From positions 1-64,000 of the forward strand of contig NZ_JRKN01000019.1 of NCBI RefSeq assembly GCF_000763905.1: 64,000 nt of DNA, read 5' to 3'. Origin of the DNA: Paracoccus halophilus. GTDB taxonomy: Bacteria > Pseudomonadota > Alphaproteobacteria > Rhodobacterales > Rhodobacteraceae. Position 1 is the stretch's first letter, and each line of letters begins with the position of its first letter. The notes beneath the pieces are model-generated. The model was not told the DNA's origin. It searched no databases and saw only the letters and a program-made list of their open reading frames with translations. Position numbers and translations under genes: made by a program. Shown here one piece after another: positions 55,693 through 64,000 of the stretch.

Positions 55693-56663
55693 TGGAACAG
55701 GCACCGATCCTGACGATCACGCTGAACCCGGCGCTGGATATCTCGACCTCGGTGGCGCGGGTCGTGCCGGATGAGAAACTGCGCTGCAGCGAGCCCAGCT
55801 TCGACCCCGGCGGCGGCGGCACCAATGTCAGCCGCGCGATCCGCGCCATGGGCGGGACCAGCCGGGCGCTGGTCGCGCTTGGCGGTGCGGCCGGGCAGCG
55901 CATGGCCGACATGCTGGCGCGAATCGGCATCTCGGTCATCAGGCTGCCCGCGCCCGGCGAGACACGCCAGTCGCTGACCGCCGATGACGAGACGACGCGC
56001 CAGCAATACCGCTTTGTCATGCCCGGCCCGGAATGGTGCGAGGATGACGTGGCCCGCGCGCTGAACGCCGCCACCGACGCGGCAGAGCATAACTGCATGG
56101 TCGTGCTCTCGGGATCGAACCCGCCCGGCGTTCCGGCGCGCTTTGCCGCGATGCTGGCCGAGCGGCTGCAGGGCAGCGGCGCGCGGCTGATCGTCGATAC
56201 CTCGGGCGAGGCGCTGGCGACGGTGGCCCGGGCCACGGATCGCCGCACCGACATCCTGCGCATGGACGATGCCGAGGCCGAGGCGCTGGCCGGCCGGCCG
56301 CTGCCCTATCGCGCCGACACGGCCGCCTTCGCGGCCAGCCTGGTCGCCTCGGGCGCGGCGCGGGGGGTGATCGTGGCGCGCGGCCGGGACGGCAATATCA
56401 TCGCCACCGACGAGGGCATCTGGCATGCCGAGGCGGCGCGCGTGCCGGTCCGCAGCAAGGTGGGCGCCGGCGACAGTTTCCTTGCCGGGTTCACGCTGGG
56501 CTATGCGCGCGGCTGGCCGGTCGCGGATGCGCTTGGGCTGGCGGGGGCGGCGGCCTCGGCCACGGTGCAGACGCCCGCGACGGAACTCTGCCGGGGCGAG
56601 GATGTCGAGCGGCTGTTCGCCGCGCGCGTCGTCACCCGCATGCAGGTGGGGCCGAACCCCTAG
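55692..56663 (+). CDS. PfkB-family hexose kinase (6-/1-phosphofructokinase type)
   Basis: A 323-aa ribokinase-fold kinase. It opens TITLNPALDISTSV as in PfkB/FruK, has DPGGGGTNVSRAIRAMGG, and the C-terminal catalytic motif VGAGDSFLAGF with Asp as general base. PfkB-type 6-phosphofructokinase and FruK cannot be separated by eye. A second ATG lies at 55689. Confidence 0.88.
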   Translation: MEQAPILTITLNPALDISTSVARVVPDEKLRCSEPSFDPGGGGTNVSRAIRAMGGTSRALVALGGAAGQRMADMLARIGISVIRLPAPGETRQSLTADDETTRQQYRFVMPGPEWCEDDVARALNAATDAAEHNCMVVLSGSNPPGVPARFAAMLAERLQGSGARLIVDTSGEALATVARATDRRTDILRMDDAEAEALAGRPLPYRADTAAFAASLVASGAARGVIVARGRDGNIIATDEGIWHAEAARVPVRSKVGAGDSFLAGFTLGYARGWPVADALGLAGAAASATVQTPATELCRGEDVERLFAARVVTRMQVGPNP

Positions 56664-57181
56664 CCGCGGCGGCCATCCATGCGCACGAAATCCAGCACGC
56701 TGCCCTGTCCCGGCTCGATATCGGCCCAGCCATCGACCTGGAAATCGACCACCAGGGTCGCGGCGGTCGGATAACGCCGGAAATCGGGATCTGCCGGCGG
56801 CCGCGCCGGCAGCCGCGCGGCAAATTCGGCGATGCCCGGATTATGGCCGATCACCATCACCGTCGGCGCCGAGGCGGTGCGCAGAAATTGCAGCATCTTT
56901 TCGGGCGCGGCATGGTAAAGCCCCGGCTCGAAACGGATATGCGGCCGCACCTCGAGCGGTGCCAGCGCCACACGATCCCAGGTTTCGCGCGTCCGCGCGG
57001 CGGTCGAGCACAGCACCTCTTCAGGCTCGTAGCCGCGGCTGGCCAGCCAGTCGCCCAGCTCGCGCGCCGAGCGGCGGCCCCGATCGTTCAGCGGCCGGTC
57101 ATGGTCCGCCTGCATCGGATCCTCCCACGAGGATTTCGCATGCCGTGTCAGGATAAGCCGGCAATAGCCCTGAGGGGTCAT
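56660..57181 (-). CDS. sixA: SixA-like phosphohistidine phosphatase
   Basis: A 173-aa histidine phosphatase. The RHx motif is LTRHAKSSW (His14), with R in the DRPLNDRGRR segment and the second His in VIGHNPG. SixA removes phosphate from phospho-His of signalling or PTS proteins. The ATG at 57181 follows AAAGG. It overlaps the pfkB 3' end by 4 bp, convergently. Confidence 0.88.
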   Translation of the reverse strand: MTPQGYCRLILTRHAKSSWEDPMQADHDRPLNDRGRRSARELGDWLASRGYEPEEVLCSTAARTRETWDRVALAPLEVRPHIRFEPGLYHAAPEKMLQFLRTASAPTVMVIGHNPGIAEFAARLPARPPADPDFRRYPTAATLVVDFQVDGWADIEPGQGSVLDFVRMDGRRG

Positions 57182-57268
57182 CGGATAGCCTTTTCGACCA
57201 GTTGAGATTCCGCCGCCGACCGAGCCTGCCACAGCTTTCGCCGCGCGGGCAAGCCCTGTTTGCCTTGC

Positions 57269-58183
57269 TCAGAGCCCGTCGCCGCCCTGCCGCAGGCCGC
57301 GCGGCTTGACGCGCGGCTCGGTCGAGCGGATCAGGCTGCCCGCGCCATGTTCGGTGAACAGTTCCAGCAGCGTGGCATTGGCGACGCGCCCGTCGAGGAT
57401 CACCACGGCGCGCACCCCCTCCTCCAGCGCCTTCAGCGCGGTTTCGGCCTTGGGGATCATGCCGCCGGCAATGGTGCCGTCGACGATCATGTCCCGCACC
57501 TGTTGCGGCGTCATCGCGGTCACCACCTCGCCCGAGGCATCCTTGACGCCCGCGACATCGGTCAGCAGCAGCAGCCGGTCGGCCTGGAGCGCCCCGGCGA
57601 TCGCCCCGGCAGCCGTGTCGCCATTGACGTTGAAGGTCTCGTTGTCCTCCATGCCGGTGGCAACGGGGGCGATGACCGGGATCATCCCGGCATTATAGAG
57701 ATCGCGGATGATCTGCACGTTCATCTCGACCGGACGGCCGACAAAACCCAGTTCCGGGTCGTCCACCTCGCAGACCATCAGGTCGTCATCCTTGCCGCTG
57801 ATGCCCACGGCGCGGCCGCCGGCATCGTTGATCGCCTGCACGATTCGCTTGTTGACCAGGCCCGACAGCACCATCTCGACCACCTCGACGGTTTCGCGGG
57901 TGGTGACGCGCTTGCCGCGCACGAAATGGCTTTCGATGCCCAGCCTGTTCAGCAGATCGTTGATCATCGGGCCGCCGCCATGGACCACGACCGGATGGAT
58001 GCCCACCTGCTTCATCAGCACGATATCGCGCGCGAATTCCGCCATGGCCTCATCGTCGCCCATGGCATTGCCGCCGAATTTCACCACCACCACCGCGCCC
58101 GAATAGCGCTGCATATAGGGCAGCGCCTCCGACAGCGTGCGGGCGGTGGCGATCCAGTCACGGTTCATGTTCTGCTTTCTCAT
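57269..58183 (-). CDS. argB: Acetylglutamate kinase ArgB
   Basis: A 304-aa amino-acid kinase for the second step of arginine synthesis. It has [11 protein letters not shown] at the start, [29 protein letters not shown] and a C-terminal arginine-binding region that mediates feedback inhibition. Alternative ATG at 58168. It lies 45 bp after engB, on the same strand. Confidence 0.96.
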   Translation of the reverse strand: MRKQNMNRDWIATARTLSEALPYMQRYSGAVVVVKFGGNAMGDDEAMAEFARDIVLMKQVGIHPVVVHGGGPMINDLLNRLGIESHFVRGKRVTTRETVEVVEMVLSGLVNKRIVQAINDAGGRAVGISGKDDDLMVCEVDDPELGFVGRPVEMNVQIIRDLYNAGMIPVIAPVATGMEDNETFNVNGDTAAGAIAGALQADRLLLLTDVAGVKDASGEVVTAMTPQQVRDMIVDGTIAGGMIPKAETALKALEEGVRAVVILDGRVANATLLELFTEHGAGSLIRSTEPRVKPRGLRQGGDGL

Positions 58184-58228
58184 CGGTGACCCCAGTTCGT
58201 CGAGCCGAGCCTAGGCCGGCAGAGGGGA

Positions 58229-58879
58229 TCAGTCCAGACCGGCAATGATGGCGCGCAGCGTGGCGATGCCCTGCCCCTTGTCCGAGCTTGTGATCACAAG
58301 CTCGGGATAAGCGGCGGGGTGCTTTTGCAGCGCCTCCTGCACCTGCGCGACGGTCGCCGCGAGGGCTTGAGGTCCGATCTTGTCGGCCTTGGTCAGCACG
58401 ACCTGGAACGGCACGGCCGCCCGATCCAGCAGGCGCATGATCTCGTGATCGACATCCTTGATCCCGTGGCGCGAATCGATCAGCGCAAAGGCCCGGCGCA
58501 GGGTCGGCCGGCCCGAGAGATAGCTTTTCAGAAGCGCCTGCCACTTGGCCACAACCGCGACCGGCGCCCTGGCGAAACCATAGCCCGGCAGATCGACCAG
58601 ATAGCCCTGCTCGCCCAGCGTGAAATAGTTGATTTCCTGCGTGCGGCCCGGCGTGTTCGAGGCGCGCGCCAGCGACTTGCGCCCGGTCACCGCATTGATC
58701 AGGCTGGACTTGCCGACATTGCTGCGCCCGGCGAAACAGACCTCGGGGCGATCGGCGGGCGGCAGCCCGTCCATCGCGACGACGCCTTTCAGGAAATCCA
58801 CGGGACCGGCGAAAAGCTGGCGCGCGGCCTCGGCAACCTCGGGGGCCGGATCCGGCGCGATGGGAAAGGCGACCTTCAT
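58229..58879 (-). CDS. engB: Ribosome biogenesis GTPase EngB/YsxC
   Basis: A 216-aa GTPase needed for large-subunit assembly. G1 is GRSNVGKSS (51-59), G2/G3 regions are NTPGRTQEINYF and VDLPGYGFA, and G4 is TKADK. The start overlaps the MOSC gene by 4 bp (ATGA). Length normal. Confidence 0.96.
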   Translation of the reverse strand: MKVAFPIAPDPAPEVAEAARQLFAGPVDFLKGVVAMDGLPPADRPEVCFAGRSNVGKSSLINAVTGRKSLARASNTPGRTQEINYFTLGEQGYLVDLPGYGFARAPVAVVAKWQALLKSYLSGRPTLRRAFALIDSRHGIKDVDHEIMRLLDRAAVPFQVVLTKADKIGPQALAATVAQVQEALQKHPAAYPELVITSSDKGQGIATLRAIIAGLD

Positions 58880-59634
58880 ATGCGGACCTCGTCGCCCAGG
58901 GCGATGGTGCCACCCTGCACCACCTCGGCGTAGATGCCGAAATTCTGATCGCCATATTCGGCGGCAAGCCTGGTCGGCATATCGCCATCGATCAGCCCGG
59001 TTTCCGTGTCGGCGCTGGTGGCGGCGCAACGGCCGATCGCCTGTGTCACACGCAACTCGGCCCCGCCGATGGTCAGCACCTGGCCGATCAGATCACGCTC
59101 GGCATGCGGCTTCCAGCCATCCAGCCACAGGTTGGCGCGCCACCGCGCGACACCCAGCGGCCGGCCCAGACGCGTTTCCAGATCGCGCAGGCTGGACAGG
59201 GACAGGATCGATACCCACGGCTGCGCCTCATCGGTCCAGCCGGTCGGCCCCCTGACCAGTCGGGTCGGCGCGGGCTTGTCCGCCGGCCATAGCGGGCGCA
59301 GCCATTCGACCAGCCGCGCGCCCTCGGTCGCCGGATCAAAGGTCAGATCCGGCAATTCGGGATGGCGCAGCGCGATCGGGCCGGACGGCGCGCCCGCGCC
59401 CCAGCCGCCCCTGACGGCTTGCAGACCGGAGGAAGCCGCGCCGCGCAGAAAGCAGGATTTGGGCAGCCAGCGTGACGGCTCCACGCCGGCATGACGCTCG
59501 CCCGCCTCGGTCAGCAGGGCCCAGATACGATCCCCCGCCAGGCGGCGCGCGGCCTCCAGGCGGGTGGTCGAGAGATCCTCGCCCCCGATCGCCTTGATCG
59601 GGTGGCGGCGGATACGGGCGATGCGGGCGGTCAT
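58876..59634 (-). CDS. MOSC-domain protein
   Basis: A 252-aa protein with an N-terminal MOSC-N beta-barrel (ARIRRHPIKAIGGEDLSTTRLEAARRLAGDRIWAL) and a C-terminal MOSC domain holding a single conserved Cys in AIGRCAATSADTETG. MOSC domains bind sulfur carriers or molybdenum cofactor. Coupled on both sides (ATGA) to yidC and engB. Confidence 0.92.
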   Translation of the reverse strand: MTARIARIRRHPIKAIGGEDLSTTRLEAARRLAGDRIWALLTEAGERHAGVEPSRWLPKSCFLRGAASSGLQAVRGGWGAGAPSGPIALRHPELPDLTFDPATEGARLVEWLRPLWPADKPAPTRLVRGPTGWTDEAQPWVSILSLSSLRDLETRLGRPLGVARWRANLWLDGWKPHAERDLIGQVLTIGGAELRVTQAIGRCAATSADTETGLIDGDMPTRLAAEYGDQNFGIYAEVVQGGTIALGDEVRI

Positions 59635-61541
59635 TTACCGCCCTTGTCGCCACCCTTGCCGCTGCGCCCGGGCCGCGTTGGCAGGCTGGACTTGATGTTT
59701 CCGAAGAAATCCGGCCGGTGCCCGTGCATCGACATGATCGTGTATTGCTGGATGATCGTGATCACGTTGTTGGTGATCCAGTAAAGCACCAGCCCCGAGG
59801 CGAAACCGCCCAGCATCAGCATGAATATCCACGGCATCCAGGCAAAGATCATCTTTTGAGCCGGATCGGCGGGCGCCGGGTTCAGCTTTTGCTGCATCCA
59901 CATCGAGATGCCCAGCAGGATTGCCAGGATCGGCAACGAGAAACTGTGCAGAAAGGTCCCCTGCCCCGGCGTGGCCCAGGGCAGCACGCCGAACAGGTTC
60001 CACAGGCTGGAGGGGTCCGGCGCCGAAAGATCGCGGATCCAGCCCAGCCAGGGCGCGTGCCGCAATTCGATGGTGACGAAGATCACCTTGTAGAGCGAAA
60101 AGAAGATCGGGATCTGCAGGAGCACCGGCAAGCAGCCCGCCGCCGGGTTCACCTTTTCGCGCTTGTAAAGTTCCATCACCTCTTTTTGGTACTTTACCCG
60201 GTCGTCGCCGGTGCGCTCCTTGATGGCCTCCATCTGCGGCTGCATTTCCTTCATCCGGGCCATCGAGACATAGGATTTGCGCGCCAGCGGAAAGACCAGC
60301 AGTTTCAGCACGAAGGTCAGCGCGATGATCGCCCAGCCCATATTGCCGATCATGCCGTTCAGCCAGTGCAGCAGGCGGAAGATCGGCTTGGTCAGGAAAT
60401 AGAACCAGCCCCAGTCGATGGAATCGACGAAACGGTCGATCCCGGGATCCTGCTGATAGCCGTTGATGGTTTCCCAGACCTTGGCGCCGGCGAACAGATA
60501 GCTTGAGGTCGTGGCCGTCGCGCCGGGCGCCACGGTCTGGACCGGCATCCGGGTCTCGGTCTGATAGATTTCCGCACCGGGCACATATTTCGCCACTGCG
60601 GTGAAGGATTGCCCCGGCGCAGGCGCAAGGCTGGTCATCCAGTATTTGTCGGTGAATCCGATCCAGCCGTTTTCCTGCACCTCGATCTTGCGGGCCGGGC
60701 CTTCGCCCGGAAGCACGTCCAGATCGGGCAGATCATCGTAATTCTGTTCCAGCAGTTCGCCATCGGTCATGCCGACGACGCCCTCGTGCAGGACAAAGAA
60801 ATTCTGCGTATCGGGCTGGCCGTGGCGGGCCAGAATGCCGTAGGGCGCGGCCGAAAACGGCGCGGCGCCGGTATTCTCGACCGACTGGGTGACGGTGAAC
60901 AGGAACTTGTCGTCCAGCTCATAGCTGCGGCGGAATATCTGGCCCGCGCCATTGTCCCAACGCAGGGTCACGGGCTGACCGGGGGCCAGGGTGGTGCCGG
61001 ACTCGACCTGCCAGATGGTGGCCGGTCCGGGCAGCAATGCCGGGTCGGTGCCGGCCGCGGGCATCCAGCCGTAAACCGCGTAATAGGGTTTCTGGACCGT
61101 CACCTGCGCATCGCCCCCGGGAGCGAGCGGGCCGCCATCACGCGTGAGATTGACCTGAGCGGTGGGCGACAGCAGGCGCACATAGGGTGAACTCTGGTCC
61201 AGGGTCTCGTGATAGCCGGTCAGTTCCAGATCGTCGATGCGGCCGCCCGCAAGCGAAATCGAGCCGGAGAGCGAAGGCGATTCGATCTGCACCCGCGCCG
61301 CCGCCGCCGAGGGATCGGCATTGACGGCACCCGCCTGCCCGAGTTCCGGCGCGCCGGTGGCCTGTCCGGCGGCGCCCGGCGGCATCTGGGCGCCCGTCTC
61401 GCCGTTCTGCGCCGCCTGCTGGGTCGAGGCGGCCTCATCGGCCGGGGGCGGCGGCTCGGGCGCGAAGAAAATCGACCAGACAAGCATGACGAGGGCGGAA
61501 AGCACCATCGCCAGGATGAGGTTGCGGTTGTTATCGTCCAT
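59631..61541 (-). CDS. yidC: Membrane protein insertase YidC
   Basis: A 636-aa inner-membrane protein that inserts and folds membrane proteins. It has an N-terminal TM (about 7-25), a large periplasmic beta domain (about 60-370), then the conserved core helices, with MGWAIIALTFVLKLLVFPLARKSYVSMARMKEMQP as the hydrophilic-groove region. The C-terminus is basic (RSGKGGDKGGK), as for ribosome binding. It heads yidC-MOSC-engB-argB. Confidence 0.96.
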   Translation of the reverse strand: MDDNNRNLILAMVLSALVMLVWSIFFAPEPPPPADEAASTQQAAQNGETGAQMPPGAAGQATGAPELGQAGAVNADPSAAAARVQIESPSLSGSISLAGGRIDDLELTGYHETLDQSSPYVRLLSPTAQVNLTRDGGPLAPGGDAQVTVQKPYYAVYGWMPAAGTDPALLPGPATIWQVESGTTLAPGQPVTLRWDNGAGQIFRRSYELDDKFLFTVTQSVENTGAAPFSAAPYGILARHGQPDTQNFFVLHEGVVGMTDGELLEQNYDDLPDLDVLPGEGPARKIEVQENGWIGFTDKYWMTSLAPAPGQSFTAVAKYVPGAEIYQTETRMPVQTVAPGATATTSSYLFAGAKVWETINGYQQDPGIDRFVDSIDWGWFYFLTKPIFRLLHWLNGMIGNMGWAIIALTFVLKLLVFPLARKSYVSMARMKEMQPQMEAIKERTGDDRVKYQKEVMELYKREKVNPAAGCLPVLLQIPIFFSLYKVIFVTIELRHAPWLGWIRDLSAPDPSSLWNLFGVLPWATPGQGTFLHSFSLPILAILLGISMWMQQKLNPAPADPAQKMIFAWMPWIFMLMLGGFASGLVLYWITNNVITIIQQYTIMSMHGHRPDFFGNIKSSLPTRPGRSGKGGDKGGK

Positions 61542-61754
61542 TCCGGAGCTGCCCCTATGTCTTTTCCCGGCCAGTGGGTTCGGGCCGCTTCAACAGAAGC
61601 GACCGGCAAAGGTCAAGGGAATTTGCCGGAAAACACCGAGATCACAGGCACCGCGCCAGCAATTCCGGCCGGGCCCTGACCGCGACGCCACCAGTTCGGC
61701 GCCCCGGCGCGGCGCGGGCGGGCGCCGCGCTTTCCACCCGCTCAGCGCCGATAA
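61542..61754. other. yidC upstream region
   Basis: 213 bp between yidC and the EAL gene, holding only short out-of-frame ORFs. The yidD/rnpA/rpmH genes usually upstream of yidC are not here. I see no clear terminator. Confidence 0.5.
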
Positions 61755-63074
61755 TCAGGCCTCTCGCAACAGGTCGAAGGGCATCGAGGGCGCATCGCCA
61801 TCGCACATGAGGAAAGCGTCGACCTCCTCGGGATCGAGCCAGGGCGCGACCGCGTCGCCCTGGACCGCATCGAAACCCATCTGTGACAGAAAGGCATATT
61901 CCTCCGGCGTCCGGACATCGTCGCCCAGGGTGGCCAGATTCAGATGCTCGGCCAAGGCAAGAACGGCCAGAATCATGCGCTGCGGATCGCCGCAGCGGTC
62001 GCATCCGGCGATCAGATCGCCCGCGATCCGCACCCGCTGAATGGCGAAGCTGCGCAGATCCGCCAGCCCGGAACTGCCGGTTCCGAACTCACCCAGGGCA
62101 AGCCGGCATCCCGTCGCTGCGAGGCGTTTCAGATTGTCACCGACGGAGGCGCAGGCGGTGCTTAGGCCGGTGGGCTCGGTCACCTCGAGTTCCAGACGCG
62201 CGGCGGCGAGTTCCTGCCGGTCCAGTTCCCAGATGATCGTGTCGGCGGTCAGCGGGTCCGCCAGAACCGCTTCGGGCAGGGCCAGCGAGATGAACGGCAC
62301 CCGCACGCCCAGCCGGTCCCAGCCGCGCAGGGCCGACAGGATCCGCCGCAACCCCTGCTGCAGCAGAACCGCCAGGGTCTCGCGATCCAGATGCGCGGCA
62401 ACCTCGGCCAGATCCACCTGACCGCCCGAGGGGTCCATGACCCGGAGCGAGGCGCGCAGCGCGGCCACGCGCCCGGTATCGCAGCAGATCTGAGGCCTGA
62501 ACATGACCCGGAGATCACCGGCCGGGTCCCTTGGCACCGCGCCGGCCCCCGCCGCGTCTTGACCCGCACTTGGCGGCATCGCGACATGGCGGAAACGATC
62601 CGTACCGGCCTGCCCTTCCCGGCTTCGCAACTCGGCGCGCCCGGCGGCATAGAGCGCGCCAATGTCATGCCGGCCGGTCACGTCGCCCACGATCACAGCC
62701 TGCGCGGCCGGGGTAATTTGTAGCCCCGGCAGATCAAGCCTCGTCTGGACGATACGCGGCATTTCGGCAAGCAGCCCGGGAATCGTCCGGCTCTGCGGAT
62801 CGGCAAAGACGCCGCAGATTTCGGCGCTGCCCGGGCTTCGCGCCCGGGGCAGCAGCCGCAATTCCGAAACCAGCCGCAGCGTCAGCCGGTCCAGCAGCCG
62901 GTCCAACTGCGCCTGCCCGATGCTGCCGCGCAACATCCCCGGATTGTCCAGCCGCAGCACCAGTGCCAGCCGGGCGCAAGCCCGCTTGTCCGTCCTGTAT
63001 CTGAGCAGCCTTGCCAGACCTCTCGCCAAAGCACCGATGCCATAAGCCATCTGTCGATCCGAATCATGTTCCAC
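61755..63074 (-). CDS. Degenerate GGDEF/EAL-like protein
   Basis: A 439-aa cytoplasmic protein. The first 170 residues resemble a collapsed GGDEF domain; residues about 185-415 have EAL-domain spacing. Catalytic positions are lost: EAL reads AAL (204-206), DDFG reads GEFG (328-331), K(I/L)D reads RIA (349-351) and EGVE reads DDVR (385-388). Glu300 of ELEVTE and QG (405-406) remain. It probably cannot hydrolyse c-di-GMP and may be a sensor or scaffold. It lies 35 bp from ttcA, on the same strand. Confidence 0.8.
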   Translation of the reverse strand: MEHDSDRQMAYGIGALARGLARLLRYRTDKRACARLALVLRLDNPGMLRGSIGQAQLDRLLDRLTLRLVSELRLLPRARSPGSAEICGVFADPQSRTIPGLLAEMPRIVQTRLDLPGLQITPAAQAVIVGDVTGRHDIGALYAAGRAELRSREGQAGTDRFRHVAMPPSAGQDAAGAGAVPRDPAGDLRVMFRPQICCDTGRVAALRASLRVMDPSGGQVDLAEVAAHLDRETLAVLLQQGLRRILSALRGWDRLGVRVPFISLALPEAVLADPLTADTIIWELDRQELAAARLELEVTEPTGLSTACASVGDNLKRLAATGCRLALGEFGTGSSGLADLRSFAIQRVRIAGDLIAGCDRCGDPQRMILAVLALAEHLNLATLGDDVRTPEEYAFLSQMGFDAVQGDAVAPWLDPEEVDAFLMCDGDAPSMPFDLLREA

Positions 63075-63109
63075 GATCCGGATCCTAGACGGGCAGGCTT
63101 TTTGTTCGG

Positions 63110-64000
63110 TTAATGTTCCCGCAGATCGGGAATGTTCTTTTCGTTAAAATTCTCCCCAACTCCCGGAAGACCGGGCTCCAGCGCCGCGAAATCGAACAGT
63201 TTCGCGTCCGGCAGATGCGAGGGCCGCACATTGGTCAATGCACGGAACATGACCTGCCGACGGCCGGGGCTGCGGGCCTCCCATTCGTCCAGCAGCTTCT
63301 TGACCTGCATGCGCTGCAATCCCTCCTGGCTGCCGCACAGATCGCAGGGGATCACCGGGTAACCCATGGCGCGGGCGAAGCGGTCGCAATCGGCCTCGGC
63401 CACGAAGGCCAGCGGGCGCAACACGTTCAGATCGCCTTCTTCGTTCAACAGCTTGGGCGGCATCGAGGCCAGCCGGCCGCCATGGAACAGGTTCATGAAG
63501 AATGTCTCGAGAATATCGTCGCGGTGATGACCCAGCACCACGGCCTGACACCCCTCTTCGCGGGCGATGCGATAAAGGTTGCCGCGGCGCAGGCGCGAGC
63601 ACAGGCTGCAATAGGTGCGCCCCTCGGGGATCTTTTCCTTCACGATGGAATAGGTGTCCTGATACTCGATGCGATGGGCGACCTGACGCTCGGTCAGGAA
63701 TTCGGGCAGGACGGTCGCGGGAAAGCCCGGCTGACCCTGATCCAGATTGCAGGCCAGCAGATCGACCGGCAGCAGGCCGCGCCATTTCAGTTCATGCAGC
63801 ACCGCCAGCAGGGTATAGCTGTCCTTGCCGCCCGAGAGGCAGACCAGCCAGCGATCGCCGGGGCGGATCATGTCATAGGTCTCGATCGCGGCGCGGGTTT
63901 CGCGCACCAGCCGCTTGCGCAGCTTGCGAAACTCGGTTGAGGACGGCGCGCCGCGAAACAGCGGGTGGATCTCGCCGGATTGATCGTCCGGGGTGTCGAG
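63110..64000 (-). CDS. ttcA: tRNA 2-thiocytidine synthetase TtcA (start outside window)
   Basis: At least 296 residues. The PP-loop ATPase motif is [14 protein letters not shown] and the Fe-S ligand motif is [17 protein letters not shown] follows later. It makes s2C32 in tRNA. The frame continues in coding-like sequence ([21 protein letters not shown]) up to the window edge with no start, so the GTG at 63907 is internal and the gene extends beyond 64000. Confidence 0.95.
   Translation of the reverse strand, partial: LDTPDDQSGEIHPLFRGAPSSTEFRKLRKRLVRETRAAIETYDMIRPGDRWLVCLSGGKDSYTLLAVLHELKWRGLLPVDLLACNLDQGQPGFPATVLPEFLTERQVAHRIEYQDTYSIVKEKIPEGRTYCSLCSRLRRGNLYRIAREEGCQAVVLGHHRDDILETFFMNLFHGGRLASMPPKLLNEEGDLNVLRPLAFVAEADCDRFARAMGYPVIPCDLCGSQEGLQRMQVKKLLDEWEARSPGRRQVMFRALTNVRPSHLPDAKLFDFAALEPGLPGVGENFNEKNIPDLREH

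Noticed and set aside
1..64000. CRISPR array, rRNA operon, prophage or integrase
   Set aside because: No regularly spaced repeats, rRNA-like sequence, integrase or phage structural genes were seen in the window.

Overview
The window is one 64 kb stretch of a GC-rich alphaproteobacterial chromosome. Gene families and gene order point to Rhodobacterales, most likely Paracoccus or a close relative. Supporting evidence: a betIBA/choXWV choline locus, a short HisG with HisZ and HisS, a DUF4169 + ribbon-helix-helix pair behind fumC, an alphaproteobacterial SspB, DUF3572, and a second-type GltX. No tool was run; all family calls rest on reading motifs, lengths and context. Most of the window is compact housekeeping sequence with many 1-11 bp gene overlaps.

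Layout. 1-120: edge of an IS5-type insertion sequence. 289-1814: msrB, a bamE-like lipoprotein and yceD. 1825-8640: choline/glycine betaine locus, betA-betB-betI (minus) diverging from choX-choW-choV (plus) around a perfect 18-bp palindrome. 8719-11230: DMT exporter, ArgO/LysE exporter and its divergent ArgP-like LysR regulator. 11272-15139: yebC, then sspB, a methyltransferase, fumC, DUF4169 and RHH on the minus strand. 15280-15460: two identical tRNA-Asp(GTC) genes. 15624-18986: Ala-rich PRC-barrel protein, anmK, tyrS. 19020-20255: a conspicuously AT-rich island with one orphan multi-pass membrane protein. 20260-25504: YaiI, two cyclophilins, pgk, class I fba, ftsY. 25564-28777: hisS-hisZ-hisG. 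28825-29614: slyX and a DUF4177 protein.

29805-37881: a tightly coupled plus-strand operon: fabI, a DUF3141 PHA-synthase-like protein with a Cys lipase box, a MaoC-Pta fusion, acetate kinase, both subunits of a CoA transferase, and an alpha/beta hydrolase. Together these look like a module for moving short-chain acyl groups among acyl-CoA, acyl-phosphate and free acid, possibly linked to polyester or lipid metabolism.

37938-46030: a block of five exported or membrane proteins of unknown function. It includes a 1453-aa secreted protein with a poly-Q tract and a peptidoglycan-binding domain, and a three-gene overlapping operon whose last product appears to carry a trypsin-like His/Asp/Ser arrangement. 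This is the best candidate here for an undescribed system.

46155-64000: miaB, a Tat-lipoprotein amidohydrolase, a class III aminotransferase, DUF3572, a PleD-like diguanylate cyclase with degenerate receivers, DUF983-NUDIX, gltX, a metallopeptidase-pfkB pair, the yidC-MOSC-engB-argB-sixA series, a degenerate EAL protein, and the start-truncated ttcA at the window edge.

A 22-nt intergenic motif (GGATATTT, three variable bases, TGAAGAAGAAA) occurs four times, always just beyond gene ends, and is not explained by any annotated feature.
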